Shown here: in pieces, positions 1 through 9,008 of the stretch
How positions within the stretch are numbered: position 1 is the first letter of the stretch
Layout: each line of letters starts with the position of its first letter
Assembly (NCBI GenBank): GCA_963837735.1
Contig: CAWIOM010000010.1
Coordinates: forward strand, 186,001 to 250,000
Source: VRUE01 sp963837735
Lineage (GTDB): Bacteria; Actinomycetota; Thermoleophilia; Solirubrobacterales; 70-9
Length of the DNA: 64,000 nt
Direction: 5' to 3'
The notes under the pieces: model-generated
The model's input: only the letters and a program-made list of their open reading frames with translations
Databases searched by the model: none
Told to the model about the DNA's origin: nothing
Program-made: the position numbers and the translations under genes

Positions 1-96
1 GGCCCCGAAGAGCTCCTGATCGAGGCCGCCGAGGCCTGTCCCGCGGTGGCGATCTCGATCGTCGATGCCGAGACGGGGGAGACGGTTTATCCCTGA
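1..96 (+). CDS. Ferredoxin, C-terminal fragment
   Basis: The window opens inside a gene read in frame 1 that stops with TGA at 94-96. The 31 visible residues contain EAAEACPAVAI, the last Cys-Pro of the cluster-binding pattern in small bacterial 3Fe-4S/4Fe-4S ferredoxins, followed by a short hydrophobic strand and an acidic tail. Family knowledge: such proteins carry electrons to P450s and other oxidoreductases. The first cysteines lie outside the window, so the cluster type cannot be decided. Confidence 0.7.
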   Translation, partial: GPEELLIEAAEACPAVAISIVDAETGETVYP

Positions 97-120
97 GACC
101 CGCTTTCGGTCAAATACGAA

Positions 121-153
121 GGTTCGCTAACAATTCGCTAAGCTTGCGCTCAC
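121..153 (+). promoter_or_regulatory. Three-unit 11-bp direct repeat upstream of ftsE
   Basis: TTCGCTAA occurs at 123-130 and again at 134-141. A weaker third unit, TGCGCTCA, starts at 145, so the period is exactly 11 bp. This geometry is typical of OmpR/PhoB-class regulators binding head to tail. On the other strand it reads TTAGCG-N5-TTAGCG, reminiscent in layout of WalR/MtrA sites, which control cell-wall genes. The regulator is not identified here. Confidence 0.5.
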
Positions 154-245
154 TTTGATTCTGGGCGCGGAGTTGCGCGCCCGAGGGGGCGCAGGAGTCA
201 CTCTGTAGCCGCAGAACTGAACCACCTCACCCGCGCGCACCAACT

Positions 246-1046
246 ATGGCGAGAGCGAAAAACAGCAAAATCATCGAGCTCCGGGACGTGACCAAGGTCT
301 ACCCCGGCGGCCACATGGCGCTCGACCGCGTCTCGCTGGCGATCAACCGCGGCGAGTTCGCCTTCCTCGTCGGCCCGACCGGCTGCGGCAAGTCGACGCT
401 GATCAAGACCCTGATCCGCGAGGTCGAGGTCACCGAGGGCAGCGTCAACATCGCCGGCCGCGACATCGGTGCCCTGCCCGAGAAGAAGATCCCGCTGCTG
501 CGGCGCAACATCGGCACCGTCTTCCAGGACTTCAAGCTGCTTCCCGACCGCACGGTCCACGACAACGTCGCCTACGCCCTGCAGGTGATCGGCGCGCCGC
601 GCTCGGAGATCCGCCGCCAGGTGCCCGAGATCCTCCGCCTCGTCGGCCTCTCGACCAAGCTGCACAGCTACCCGGACCAGCTCTCCGGCGGCGAGCAGCA
701 GCGCGTCTCGATCGCCCGCGCCTTCGTCAACCACCCGCCGCTCCTGCTCGCCGACGAGCCCAGCGGAAACCTCGACCCGGTGACGTCGATCGGCGTCATG
801 CAGCTGCTCTACCGGATCAACAAGACCGGCACGACCGTCGTCGTCGTCACCCACGATCGCGAGATGGTCGACAACATGCGCCGCCGCGTGATCGAGCTGT
901 ATGAGGGCCGCGTCGTCCGCGACGAGGTGAGCGGCGGCTACACCGAGGAGTCGACGACCGAGTTCGGCCTGCGCATGAAGGCCGAGATGGGGGTCGGCGC
1001 CGAGGGCGGCACCAACGGCCACGACGCTCACGACAGCCTCTTCTGA
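246..1046 (+). CDS. ftsE: Cell-division ABC ATPase FtsE
   Basis: ATP-binding subunit of the FtsEX complex, which sits at the division septum and activates peptidoglycan hydrolases. The 266 residues show Walker A GPTGCGKS at about 43-50, the signature LSGGEQQR near 147, Walker B LLLADEPSGNLD near 166 and the switch His in VVTHDREM. About 25 Gly/His/Glu-rich residues extend the C-terminus beyond the usual length. The stop shares one base with the ATG of ftsX (TGATG at 1044-1048), so the two are translationally coupled. No clear Shine-Dalgarno sequence precedes the ATG. Confidence 0.95.
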   Translation: MARAKNSKIIELRDVTKVYPGGHMALDRVSLAINRGEFAFLVGPTGCGKSTLIKTLIREVEVTEGSVNIAGRDIGALPEKKIPLLRRNIGTVFQDFKLLPDRTVHDNVAYALQVIGAPRSEIRRQVPEILRLVGLSTKLHSYPDQLSGGEQQRVSIARAFVNHPPLLLADEPSGNLDPVTSIGVMQLLYRINKTGTTVVVVTHDREMVDNMRRRVIELYEGRVVRDEVSGGYTEESTTEFGLRMKAEMGVGAEGGTNGHDAHDSLF

Positions 1047-1963
1047 TGTCGAGGCTCTTCTTCTTCATCCAGGAGGCATTCCGGGCGCTGCGCCGCAACG
1101 CCGCGCCCAGCACGGCCGCGATCGTCACCACGGGTGTCACCGTGATCCTGCTCGGGGTCCTGATCCCGGTCTTCCAGACCACCCAGGCGAAGAGCAGCGA
1201 GGTCCGCGACCAGCTCAACTTCCAGGTCGCCCTCTATGCCGACGCGACCCAGGGCGAAATCGACTCACTGGGCAGGGAACTGCGGAGCATCCCGCACGTC
1301 GCCACCGTCGACTTCATCAGCAAGGGGACCGCGCTGCAGGAACTGAAGGAAGACCTCGGCAAGGCGAAGGCCAGGGAACTCACCTCCCAGCTCAGCGAAA
1401 ACCCGCTGCCGGCGAGCTACCGGATCACCCCCGACGACGCCGCCAACCTGTCGGGCATCCGCGAGGCGATCGTCCCGACCGGGCCCGGTGGCAAGCCGCA
1501 GCCGATCTCGCCGATCATCGAAAAAATCTTCGACCGCCAGGACGAAAGCCGGAAGATCGAGCAGGTGACCGGCGCTCTCAAGATCGTGCTGACGATCATC
1601 ACCGCGCTGCTGATAATCGCCTCGCTGATGCTGGTCGGCAACACGATCCGGCTCTCGATCTTCACCCGCCGCCGCGAGGTCGAGGTGATGCGGCTGGTCG
1701 GCGCGACCCGCTGGTTCATCCGCTGGCCGTTCATGATCGAGGGCGTCGTCGTCGGCTTCACGGGCGGCCTGGTGGCCATACTTATCCTGTGGCTGGGAAA
1801 GATCACGATCGTCGACCCGCTGAGCAGCGATTTCTCCTTCGTCGCCGCCCAGAACGACAGCACGCTCTCCTTTCCGGCCCTGGTCGGGATCCTCTTTGCC
1901 GCCTCGGTGCTGGTCTCGGCGCTGGGGTCCGGTGTGACGCTGCGGCGCTTCCTGAAGGTCTGA
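1046..1963 (+). CDS. ftsX: Cell-division membrane protein FtsX
   Basis: Membrane partner of FtsE. The 305 residues show the family topology: a short cytoplasmic start with LRRN, TM1 at about 25-45, a large outer domain (about 45-170), then three TM helices at about 180-205, 230-250 and 275-295 with FTRRREVEVMRLVGA in the cytoplasmic loop. The outer domain normally docks a murein hydrolase. The protease gene follows after 7 bp. Glutamate is mostly GAA in the outer domain but GAG in the cytoplasmic parts. Confidence 0.93.
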   Translation: MSRLFFFIQEAFRALRRNAAPSTAAIVTTGVTVILLGVLIPVFQTTQAKSSEVRDQLNFQVALYADATQGEIDSLGRELRSIPHVATVDFISKGTALQELKEDLGKAKARELTSQLSENPLPASYRITPDDAANLSGIREAIVPTGPGGKPQPISPIIEKIFDRQDESRKIEQVTGALKIVLTIITALLIIASLMLVGNTIRLSIFTRRREVEVMRLVGATRWFIRWPFMIEGVVVGFTGGLVAILILWLGKITIVDPLSSDFSFVAAQNDSTLSFPALVGILFAASVLVSALGSGVTLRRFLKV

Positions 1964-1970
1964 GCCGAAG

Positions 1971-3170
1971 GTGAGGGCAGGCCGGATCGCGGCCTCGGCG
2001 GCCGTCCTCCTCGCCGTGCTGGCGGCCGGCCTCTGGCTCGGCGGCCATCCCGCCAAGCTGCCCACGGCCCTCAGCGACGCGTTCGTCGGCGGCAACGCCG
2101 GCCTCAACGTCGAAGCGACCGAGGCGATCGAAGAAAACTACTTCCGCGAGGTCTCGCCCGATGAGCTCACCAACTCATCCCTGCAGGGCATGGTCAGGGG
2201 GCTGCGCAGGCGCCACCACGACCGCTTCTCCGACTATTTCTCCCCCGAAAGCCTGAAGAAGTTCGACGAAGAAATCGCCGGCAAGTTCTCGGGGATCGGG
2301 CTCTCGGTGATCCCGGTCAAGAGAGGATTGGAGGTCGGCCATGTCTTCAAGCGGTCACCGGCCGACCGGGCCGGGATCGAGACCGGCGAAATCGTGATCT
2401 CGGTCGAAGGCGACTCGATCGCCGGCGTCGACAGCGGAGTGGCGACGGCGAAGATCAAGGGCGCCGAAGGGACCGCGGTGACGATCGGCGTGCTCGACCC
2501 GAAGTCGGGCAGGGCCCGGCAGTTGAAGATCACCCGCGAGGAGATCGAGCTGCCGGTCGCGACCGGCAGCGTCCGCGAGGTCGGCGGGCGCAAGCTCGGC
2601 TACGTGAGGCTGGCGACGTTCAGCTACGGCGCCCACGCCCACCTGCGCGAGGCGGTGGAAAGGGTCGAGCGCCAAGGCGCCGAGGGGATCGTCCTCGACC
2701 TGCGAGCCAACGGCGGCGGTCTGCTCGACGAGGCGGTCCTCAGCGCCAGCGTCTTCCTGCCCAAGGACGAACTCGTCGTGACGACGGACTCCCGGACCCA
2801 GGGGCACGCCGAATACCGGACGGTGGGCGACAACCTCCCGGAGCGGCCGCTCGTCGTCCTCATCGACCGCAATACCGCCTCCGCCGCCGAGATCCTCACG
2901 GCGGCGCTCGCCGACGACGCCGACGCGCCGGTCGTCGGCACACGCTCCTACGGCAAGGGCGTCTTCCAGCAGGAGGTGGACCTCTCCAACGGCGGCGCGC
3001 TGAAGCTGACGATCGGCGAGTACTTCACCCCGGACGGCGCAAACCTCGCCGAAAAGCACGGCATCCACCCCGACGTGAAGGCTCGGGACGTGCCGGGGAC
3101 CAAGCGCGACGAGGCCCTCGACCGCGCCCTCAAGACGCTGTCCGAAGAGGAAGAAAAGGCCCACGGGTGA
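1971..3170 (+). CDS. S41 family C-terminal processing peptidase
   Basis: Secreted or membrane-anchored serine protease of the CtpA/CtpB type (399 aa, GTG start 7 bp after ftsX). A signal/anchor helix covers about 8-28, a PDZ domain about 95-180 (FSGIGLSV... SPADRAGI) and the S41 domain the rest. The catalytic pair is visible as Ser304 in NTASAAEI and Lys329 in YGKGVFQ, the 25-residue spacing expected of the Ser-Lys dyad. Its place in the ftsEX unit suggests that it trims cell-envelope or divisome proteins, which is inference. Confidence 0.92.
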   Translation: MRAGRIAASAAVLLAVLAAGLWLGGHPAKLPTALSDAFVGGNAGLNVEATEAIEENYFREVSPDELTNSSLQGMVRGLRRRHHDRFSDYFSPESLKKFDEEIAGKFSGIGLSVIPVKRGLEVGHVFKRSPADRAGIETGEIVISVEGDSIAGVDSGVATAKIKGAEGTAVTIGVLDPKSGRARQLKITREEIELPVATGSVREVGGRKLGYVRLATFSYGAHAHLREAVERVERQGAEGIVLDLRANGGGLLDEAVLSASVFLPKDELVVTTDSRTQGHAEYRTVGDNLPERPLVVLIDRNTASAAEILTAALADDADAPVVGTRSYGKGVFQQEVDLSNGGALKLTIGEYFTPDGANLAEKHGIHPDVKARDVPGTKRDEALDRALKTLSEEEEKAHG

Positions 3171-4780
3171 GGGGTCGGGGGCGCGGCTCCCGCGGTCGCC
3201 CCGCACCGAGAAACGCCCGCGACGCCGTCGAGGCGCTGCTGCGGGAGGAGCTCGGCCGTCGAGGCTTCGCGCCGCCGCTCGAGAACGAAGCGCGCCGCGC
3301 CGCGGATAAGGCGGAGCGCCGCTCGCCGCCGCGCCGCGACCTCACCGCCCTCGACACCTTCACCGTCGATCCGGCGAGCGCCCGCGACTTCGACGACGCC
3401 GTCTCCGCCCAGCGCGAGGGCGACGCCTTCAGGGTCTGGATCCATATCGCCGACGTCGCCGCCCACGTCCCCGCCGGCTCGCCCCTCGATCAGGAGGCGC
3501 GGCGGCGCGCCAACAGCACCTACGTCCCCGGCAGCGTCGAGCCGATGCTCCCGCACGTCCTCAGCTCCGGCGCCTGCAGCCTGGCGCCCGCTGTCGAGCG
3601 TCTGGCGGTGACGGCGGAGATCGAGCTGGCCGGCGATGCCTCGGTGCGCTCGGCGAGCTTCTACCGCAGCCGGATTCGCTCCGATGCCCGCCTCGACTAC
3701 GACGAGCTGGATCGGATCTTCGCCGGGCGCGATCGAGCCCCAGAGCCGGCCGGCGGGCCGCTCGAGGTGGCGCGCCGCGTCGCCGCGGCCCTCGGCGAGC
3801 GCCGCGGCGCCACCAGCCTCGACATCGAGTCCTCCGAGCCCGAGTTCGAGTTCGACGCAGCCGGCAACGTGGTCGGGGCCCGGGCCGTCCCGCAGACCGA
3901 GTCCCACAGCCTGATCGAGCGGCTGATGGTGCTCGCCAACGAACAGGTCGCCCAACTCCTCGAGCGCAAGCGGGTGCCGGCGATCTACCGGATCCACGCC
4001 CAGCCCGACCCGCCGCGGGTCGAGCGCCTCCTGGGCCAGCTCGCCGACCTCGGGATCCCGACGCCGCCCGGCCGGGGCGCGGCGGTCTCGGCCCGGGAGG
4101 CGGGCGAGCTGGCGGCCGAGGCGAGCCGGCTCGTGCGCCGCGAGGCCGCGCGGCGCGGCCATGGGCGGGAGGCGTATACATCGCTCGTGCTCCGCTCCCT
4201 GAAACCCGCCTCCTACAGCGAGCGCAACAGCGGCCACGCCGGCCTCGGCAGCGACGCCTACTGCCACTTCACCTCGCCGATCCGACGCTACCCCGATCTC
4301 GTCGTCCACCGGGCGCTGCTCGCGAGCCTGGGAGAGGGGGAGGAGGCCCCGGGAGCCGGCGAGGTGCGCGATGTGGCGGCACATTGCAGCGAGCGCGAGC
4401 GCGAGGCGATGAAGATCGAGCGCGGCGCCGACGACGTCTGTGCCGCCTATCTGCTCGAGCGCGAGCTCGCCGGCGACCGCGAGAAGAGCATGGCCGGGGA
4501 GGTCTCCGGGGTGATCCGCTCAGGCGCCTTCGTCGCCTTCGGCGGCCGGCTCGGCGACGTCTACGAGGGCTTCCTGCCGGCGCGGCGCCTGCGCGACGAG
4601 GACTTCCTCGAGCTCAACGAGGCCGAGACGGCGCTGGTCGGCCGAGAGTCTGGGCGACGGGTGGCGATGGGCGACCCGGTCGCCGTCCGGGTGACGGGGA
4701 TCGAAGCGGCGCGCGGCCGGGTCGACCTCGAGCCGGCACCGCTCGAGGAGCGCGAGGGAACGAAGAAGCGAAATGGCTAA
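3167..4780 (+). CDS. RNB-family exoribonuclease (short RNase R/II type)
   Basis: 3'-5' exoribonuclease. The RNB catalytic motif VDPASARDFDDAV places the metal-binding aspartates at about 68, 74, 76 and 77. Family motifs VWIHIADVAAHV and CHFTSPIRRYPDLVVHR follow, with an S1-like RNA-binding segment at about 455-525. At 537 residues it lacks most of the N-terminal cold-shock domains of the roughly 800-residue RNase R. The GTG start overlaps the protease stop by 4 bp and its 3' end overlaps smpB by 8 bp. RNase R works with trans-translation, so the linkage to smpB fits degradation of non-stop mRNA. Confidence 0.92.
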   Translation: MRGRGRGSRGRPAPRNARDAVEALLREELGRRGFAPPLENEARRAADKAERRSPPRRDLTALDTFTVDPASARDFDDAVSAQREGDAFRVWIHIADVAAHVPAGSPLDQEARRRANSTYVPGSVEPMLPHVLSSGACSLAPAVERLAVTAEIELAGDASVRSASFYRSRIRSDARLDYDELDRIFAGRDRAPEPAGGPLEVARRVAAALGERRGATSLDIESSEPEFEFDAAGNVVGARAVPQTESHSLIERLMVLANEQVAQLLERKRVPAIYRIHAQPDPPRVERLLGQLADLGIPTPPGRGAAVSAREAGELAAEASRLVRREAARRGHGREAYTSLVLRSLKPASYSERNSGHAGLGSDAYCHFTSPIRRYPDLVVHRALLASLGEGEEAPGAGEVRDVAAHCSEREREAMKIERGADDVCAAYLLERELAGDREKSMAGEVSGVIRSGAFVAFGGRLGDVYEGFLPARRLRDEDFLELNEAETALVGRESGRRVAMGDPVAVRVTGIEAARGRVDLEPAPLEEREGTKKRNG

Positions 4781-5258
4781 GAAGCAGAAGAAGAAACGCG
4801 CGCCGGCCTCCGGCGACGTCGCCACCAATCGGCGCGCCGGACATAAGTTCGAGCTGGTCGAGAAGATGGAGGCGGGGATCGAGCTGCGCGGGTCTGAGGT
4901 CAAGTCGCTGCGCAACGGCAAGGCGCAGATGGCCGACGCCTATGCGGCGGTCGAGAAGGGCGAGGTATGGCTGCGGAAACTCCACATTCCGCCGTATGAG
5001 CCGGCCAGCCGCGAGAATCACGAGCCTGAGCGCCCGCGGAAACTGCTCCTCCACAGGGCCGAGATCGAGCGCCTGGTCGGCAAGACCGCGCAGCGGGGCC
5101 TGACCCTGATTCCGACGAGGATCTATTTCAAGGGGCCGCGCGCCAAGGTCGAGTTGGCGCTTGCAAAAGGCAAGGAGGGACGCGATCGAAGGCGCGAGAT
5201 CGCCGACCGGGACACCCGCCGGGAAGTCGAGCGCGAATTCAAGGGGCGCATGCGGTAG
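4773..5258 (+). CDS. smpB: SsrA-binding protein SmpB
   Basis: Small basic OB-fold protein (161 aa) that binds tmRNA and delivers it to stalled ribosomes. Diagnostic motifs are TNRRAGHKFEL near the start, ELRGSEVKSLR, the HIPPYE segment and the Lys/Arg-rich C-terminal tail (REFKGRMR) that fills the empty mRNA channel. Length is normal for the family. The tmRNA gene lies 3.7 kb downstream on the same strand, separated by two unrelated genes. Confidence 0.97.
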   Translation: MAKKQKKKRAPASGDVATNRRAGHKFELVEKMEAGIELRGSEVKSLRNGKAQMADAYAAVEKGEVWLRKLHIPPYEPASRENHEPERPRKLLLHRAEIERLVGKTAQRGLTLIPTRIYFKGPRAKVELALAKGKEGRDRRREIADRDTRREVEREFKGRMR

Positions 5259-5269
5259 TTTCGGCTCCT

Positions 5270-7421
5270 ATGACCACCTGCCTAGCGGTTCTCCTTCCCG
5301 CCGGTAACTTCGTCAGCGACAACATCAAGTACATCGCCGCCGCTCTGGTCCTGGCGCTTCTCGTCCTTCTTCTCGCGGTGAGCATCAGCCAGCGGCGCAG
5401 CAAGGAACAGGCCGGCAAGGGCGCGACCAAGCCGCCCAAGGAGCCGAAGCCGGCGAAGCCTCCGAAGGCCGCCAAGGCAGCCGAAGCCGCCGAAGGAGAA
5501 GCGGAAGAGCTTCCGCTTCGCGAAGAAGAGCAAGCCCGCACCGGCGAGCCCGCCGCCGGCGCCGCAACCTCCGGGTACCCCCGCCGGTCAGACTGCCGAG
5601 CTGCCCGCGGTCCCGCCACCCGCTGCGCCGGCCGCGCCGGGACCGCCGCCCCCCGCCGCCGGGATGGCTCCGGCGGCCGCCGGAGCGACAGCGGCCCCCG
5701 GCGCTCCCGCGCCGGCGCCCGGCCAGGGCAAGGACCAGCGCAACGTCGCCCGTGACCAACAGCGTGCCGCCCGGGTCGAACATCGCAAAAGGCGCCAGGA
5801 AGAGGCGAAGGCCCGCAAGGAGGAAAGGGCGCGCAAGCGCGCCGAACGCCGCCATAAGCCGGGCGCGGCCGCCGGCGGGCGTTCGGCCAAGAAGGCGCGC
5901 AAGGAGTCGGCCAAAGCGGAGCGCCAGCTGGCCGCAGCCCGCGCCGCCCATGAGCGCGAGCTGCTCGAGCGCGGCGGTCAGATCGGCCAGGCGCCGCCCG
6001 CCGCCGCGCCGCCCGTGACTCCACCTCCCGCCGCCCCGATTCCCGTCCCGGGGGCGGCGCTGCCGCCGCCGCCGGGCGCGCCACCTCCCGGCCCGCCGCC
6101 GGCCGGATACGACCCCGCCGGGGCCGAACAGCGAGTGCGGGCCAAGGTCGAGGAAATCCAGCGTGAGGAGGAGCGGATCCGGGTCGAGGCCGACCGCCGA
6201 ATCGAGGAAGCCGAGCGGGTTCAGCGCGATGCCGAGGCTCGGGTGGCCGAGGCGCAGACGCAGGCCGGTCAGGAGACCCAGCCGATCGCCCCGATCGCCC
6301 CGCCGCCCGCCGCCGTCCCTGCTCCGCCGCCCGCTGCGGCGATGCCGCCGGCCCCCGGGACTCCGCCGGCGGACATGCACACGGCCGAACACCGGATCCA
6401 GCAGGAACGAGAGTCTCAGGAGCGCTCGATCGAGGAAGCCAAGAGCCGCCTGAAGGAGATCGAGGAGCGGACCAAACAGGCCGAGCAACGCGCCGCCGAG
6501 GCCGAGAGGCTCGCGCAGCTGAAGTCGGAGGAGTCCGAGCGCGAGGCACGCCTGCACGAGATCCGCGACTCGGTCGCGCAGGCCGAGGAGCGAGCGCGCG
6601 AGGCCGAGCGTCGCGCGGTCGAAGCCGAGCAGGCGGTCGTCCGTGCGGTCCAGGCCCCTCCCTCGCCGCCGGCCGCGCCGCCCCCGGCGCCGCCGAAGGC
6701 GGCGGCCGCCCCGCCCCCACCGCCGGCCCCGCCGAAAGCGGCGGCCGCCTCCGCCGGTCACGCCACCGCCCGGACCGCAGCGCCGCCGCCGACTCAGCCA
6801 GCCGCTTCACCGCCTGCTCCGCAGGCGCCGCCGCCGCCGAGTCAGGCTGCGCCGCCGCCGCCGCCGCCGCCGCAAGCGCCTCCTCCTCCGCCGCCGCCGA
6901 GTCAGGCTGCGCCCCCGCCCCCGCCTCCGCCGCCGCGGATACCGTCCGGCCCGCAGGCGCCGCCGCCGCCGAATCCGCCCGTTCCGCCGCCTGCGGCGGG
7001 CGCTCCGATGCCTCCCTCGGCCCCGCCTCCCGGCGTCCCGGGCGGGGGCGCTCCGCAGCCCCCGGCCCCGCCGCCGCAGCAGCCACCACCGCCGCCACCG
7101 CAGGCTCCGGCTCCGCAACCGCCCCTCGCGGCCGCGCCGCCCCCGCCCCCGCCCGGCGCACCCGGGCCGGGGCCGGTGGGAGCCCCGACGGGCCCGGCAT
7201 CGGGCGTGCCGGCCGGCCAGGCTCCGGCCGCCGGCTCGATCAACCTCAACACGGTCACCTTCGAGCAGCTACGCCAGGAGCAGCTATCGGTCACCCAGGC
7301 AACGCGGCTGCTCGCACACAGGGAGCGTCTCGGGCGCTTCAGCTCGGTCGACGAGCTCGATCAGGTGCCGGGATTCCCCCAGGATGTTCTCGACGATTTG
7401 AAGCAGCGCTCGACCGTCTGA
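5270..7421 (+). CDS. Proline-rich membrane protein with C-terminal ComEA-like HhH domain (one frameshift)
   Basis: The ATG at 5270 opens a short exported segment and one TM helix at about residues 22-42. Next come a Lys/Pro/Ala-rich part, two charged Glu/Arg-rich coiled-coil stretches (encoded about 6120-6260 and 6390-6640) and long runs of proline. The last ~65 residues (SINLNTVTFEQLR... RERLGRFSSVDELDQVPGF) form a helix-hairpin-helix unit like that of ComEA and helix-hairpin-helix DNA-binding proteins. The frame changes near 5492, where one extra G explains everything. Known: ComEA-like modules bind DNA. Inferred: a membrane-tethered DNA- or scaffold-binding protein. Confidence 0.75.
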
Positions 7422-7464
7422 TCGAGGCAATCCTCGGTCGCTAATGGACGGGACGTAGCTCGAC

Positions 7465-7542
7465 GAAGGGTTCGGTGCCCCCTGTCCGGACACTCAAGAG
7501 CCGCGTCAGCGGCTCGTCCGGGCAGGGGGTGCCGAACCCTTC
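7465..7542. terminator. Long inverted repeat with nested hairpin between convergent genes
   Basis: Arms at 7465-7490 and 7517-7542 are 26 bases each with only three non-matching positions, some of which could form G-U pairs. Between them sits a second perfect 7-bp stem (7498-7504 with 7509-7515, loop GTCA). It lies between the stop of the HhH gene and the stop of the oxidoreductase on the other strand, the position of a bidirectional terminator. No long T-run follows. Confidence 0.7.
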
Positions 7543-7555
7543 ATCCGGCTTCGTA

Positions 7556-7605
7556 CGCCTCCAGCAGCTTCAGTCGGACAATTCCCACGCCTCCAGCAGC
7601 TTGAG
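7556..7605. repeat. 18-bp tandem direct repeat at the 3' end of the oxidoreductase gene
   Basis: The 18-mer at 7556-7573 recurs at 7588-7605 with one difference and a 32-bp period. On the minus strand the second copy encodes the LKLLEA end of the protein. The first copy overlaps and follows the stop codon and would encode a near-identical LKLLEA in another frame. A small duplication has therefore placed the old C-terminus beyond the present stop. Confidence 0.75.
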
Positions 7606-8952
7606 CCAGATCTCGCTGCGGGTCGGGTATGCGGCGACCGCGTGGCGTAGGCGCGTGAGGGGTACTTCGCCGACGATTGCGACTGTGGCTGCCTGGAGGA
7701 AGTCGGCGGTCTCGAAGCCGGTGAAGGTGGCGCCGACGATCGTCCCACGCCCGCGGTCGACGACGATCCTCGCCGTGCCGCCGGTGTCCTTGCCGTAGAA
7801 GCTCGCTCCGGCGGTCCCGTCGGTCGGCACGTCGACGGCGAGCGCGTCTATCCCGTCCTCCTCGGCCTGTGCGAGCGTGCGGCCGGCGGCCGCGACCTGC
7901 GGGTCGGTGAAGGTGACCCGCGGCGACCCGATCGCTTCGGCGACGGCCTCGACCTCGCGGCCGAGGGCGTTCTCCGCGGCCACCCACGCCTGGTACTTCC
8001 CCATGTGGGTGAAGAGCGCCCTGCCGGTGACGTCGCCGACCGCGTAGAGCCACTCGCTGCCGCCCACCCGCAGCCGCTCGTCGGTCTCGAGGAAGCCGCC
8101 CTCGCCGGGCCCGACCCCGACCGAGTCGAGGCCGATTCCCGCCGTTCGCGGTTTGCGTCCGACCGCGATCAGGAGCTCCTCGGCGAGAATCGTCTCACCG
8201 CCGTCGAGCTCGACCTCGATTTCGTCCGCGGCCATGCCGACCCGTAGCGCTCGCGCGCCGTTGCGCAGGTCGACGCCGTGCGTTCCGCGCAGGGCAGCCG
8301 CCACCTGCTCGCTCGCGAAGGGCTCCTCGCGCGCGAGGATGCGGTCGCCGCCCTCGACCAGCGTCACACTCGCCCCCAGGGCCGACCAGGCCTGGGCGAG
8401 CTCCGAGCCGACCGGGCCGCCCCCGAGAACGATCATGCTCGCCGGGACTCGCTTCGAGGTCGTCGCATCGCGGTTGTTCCAGGCCCTGACCGAGTCGAGG
8501 CCCTCGATCGGCGGCATCGCCGCACCGCTGCCGGTCGCGAGGACGACGACCCGGCTCGCGATCAGCGCCCGGTCGCCGACCACCACCCGACGCTCGCCGT
8601 CGAGCCGGCCCTCGCCGCGGACCAGCTCGATCCCCCGTTCTTCGAGCCAGGGCAGCTGGCCGGAGTCGTCTCGGTCGTGGATGACCTCGTCGCGGCGGGC
8701 GAGCACGGCCTCCGGGTCGAGCTCGCCGGTCACGGCCTGCGCCACGCCGGGCACGCGGCGGGCCTCCGCCAGCAGCTCGTCCGGTCGCAGCAGCGCCTTC
8801 GAGGGCATGCACGCGTAGTAGGAGCATTCGCCGCCGATCAGGTGCTGCTCGACGATCGCGACGCTGAGCCCGCCGTCGGCGAGACGGCCTGCGCAGACCT
8901 CGCCCGGCGCTCCCGCCCCGACCACGATCGCGTCGAACTCGGTCTCCTTCAT
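7570..8952 (-). CDS. FAD/NAD(P)-dependent class I disulfide oxidoreductase
   Basis: Flavoprotein of the dihydrolipoamide dehydrogenase / mercuric reductase / glutathione reductase superfamily (460 aa). The N-terminal FAD fingerprint is VVGAGAPGEVCAGRLA. The redox-active pair is the CxxxxC motif in GGECSYYACMPSKALL. A second nucleotide fold (MIVLGGGPVGSELAQAW) binds NAD(P)H, and YAVGDVTG binds the flavin. A dimerisation domain forms the C-terminus. The usual C-terminal His-x4-Glu active-site base is not obvious, so substrate is uncertain and it should not be called Lpd. It is transcribed alone, divergently from ssrA. Confidence 0.88.
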   Translation of the reverse strand: MKETEFDAIVVGAGAPGEVCAGRLADGGLSVAIVEQHLIGGECSYYACMPSKALLRPDELLAEARRVPGVAQAVTGELDPEAVLARRDEVIHDRDDSGQLPWLEERGIELVRGEGRLDGERRVVVGDRALIASRVVVLATGSGAAMPPIEGLDSVRAWNNRDATTSKRVPASMIVLGGGPVGSELAQAWSALGASVTLVEGGDRILAREEPFASEQVAAALRGTHGVDLRNGARALRVGMAADEIEVELDGGETILAEELLIAVGRKPRTAGIGLDSVGVGPGEGGFLETDERLRVGGSEWLYAVGDVTGRALFTHMGKYQAWVAAENALGREVEAVAEAIGSPRVTFTDPQVAAAGRTLAQAEEDGIDALAVDVPTDGTAGASFYGKDTGGTARIVVDRGRGTIVGATFTGFETADFLQAATVAIVGEVPLTRLRHAVAAYPTRSEIWLKLLEAWELSD

Positions 8953-8976
8953 GCAGTGAACCTACCCGCAGCGCCG

Positions 8977-8982
8977 TACAAT
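8977..8982 (+). promoter_or_regulatory. -10 box of the tmRNA promoter
   Basis: TACAAT lies 26 bases before the mature tmRNA 5' end, allowing a short 5' precursor to be trimmed. No strong -35 match was seen. Confidence 0.45.
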
Positions 8983-9008
8983 CGATCCAACATAAGACAA
9001 TAAAGCAC

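Noticed and set aside
5239..7200. Long minus-strand open frame of over 600 codons opposite the HhH gene
   Set aside because: It is Arg/Pro/Ala-rich low-complexity text mirrored from the proline-rich gene, with no motif and no ribosome site.
7465..7605. Insertion-sequence end or REP element
   Set aside because: No transposase, no target duplication and no second copy in the window.
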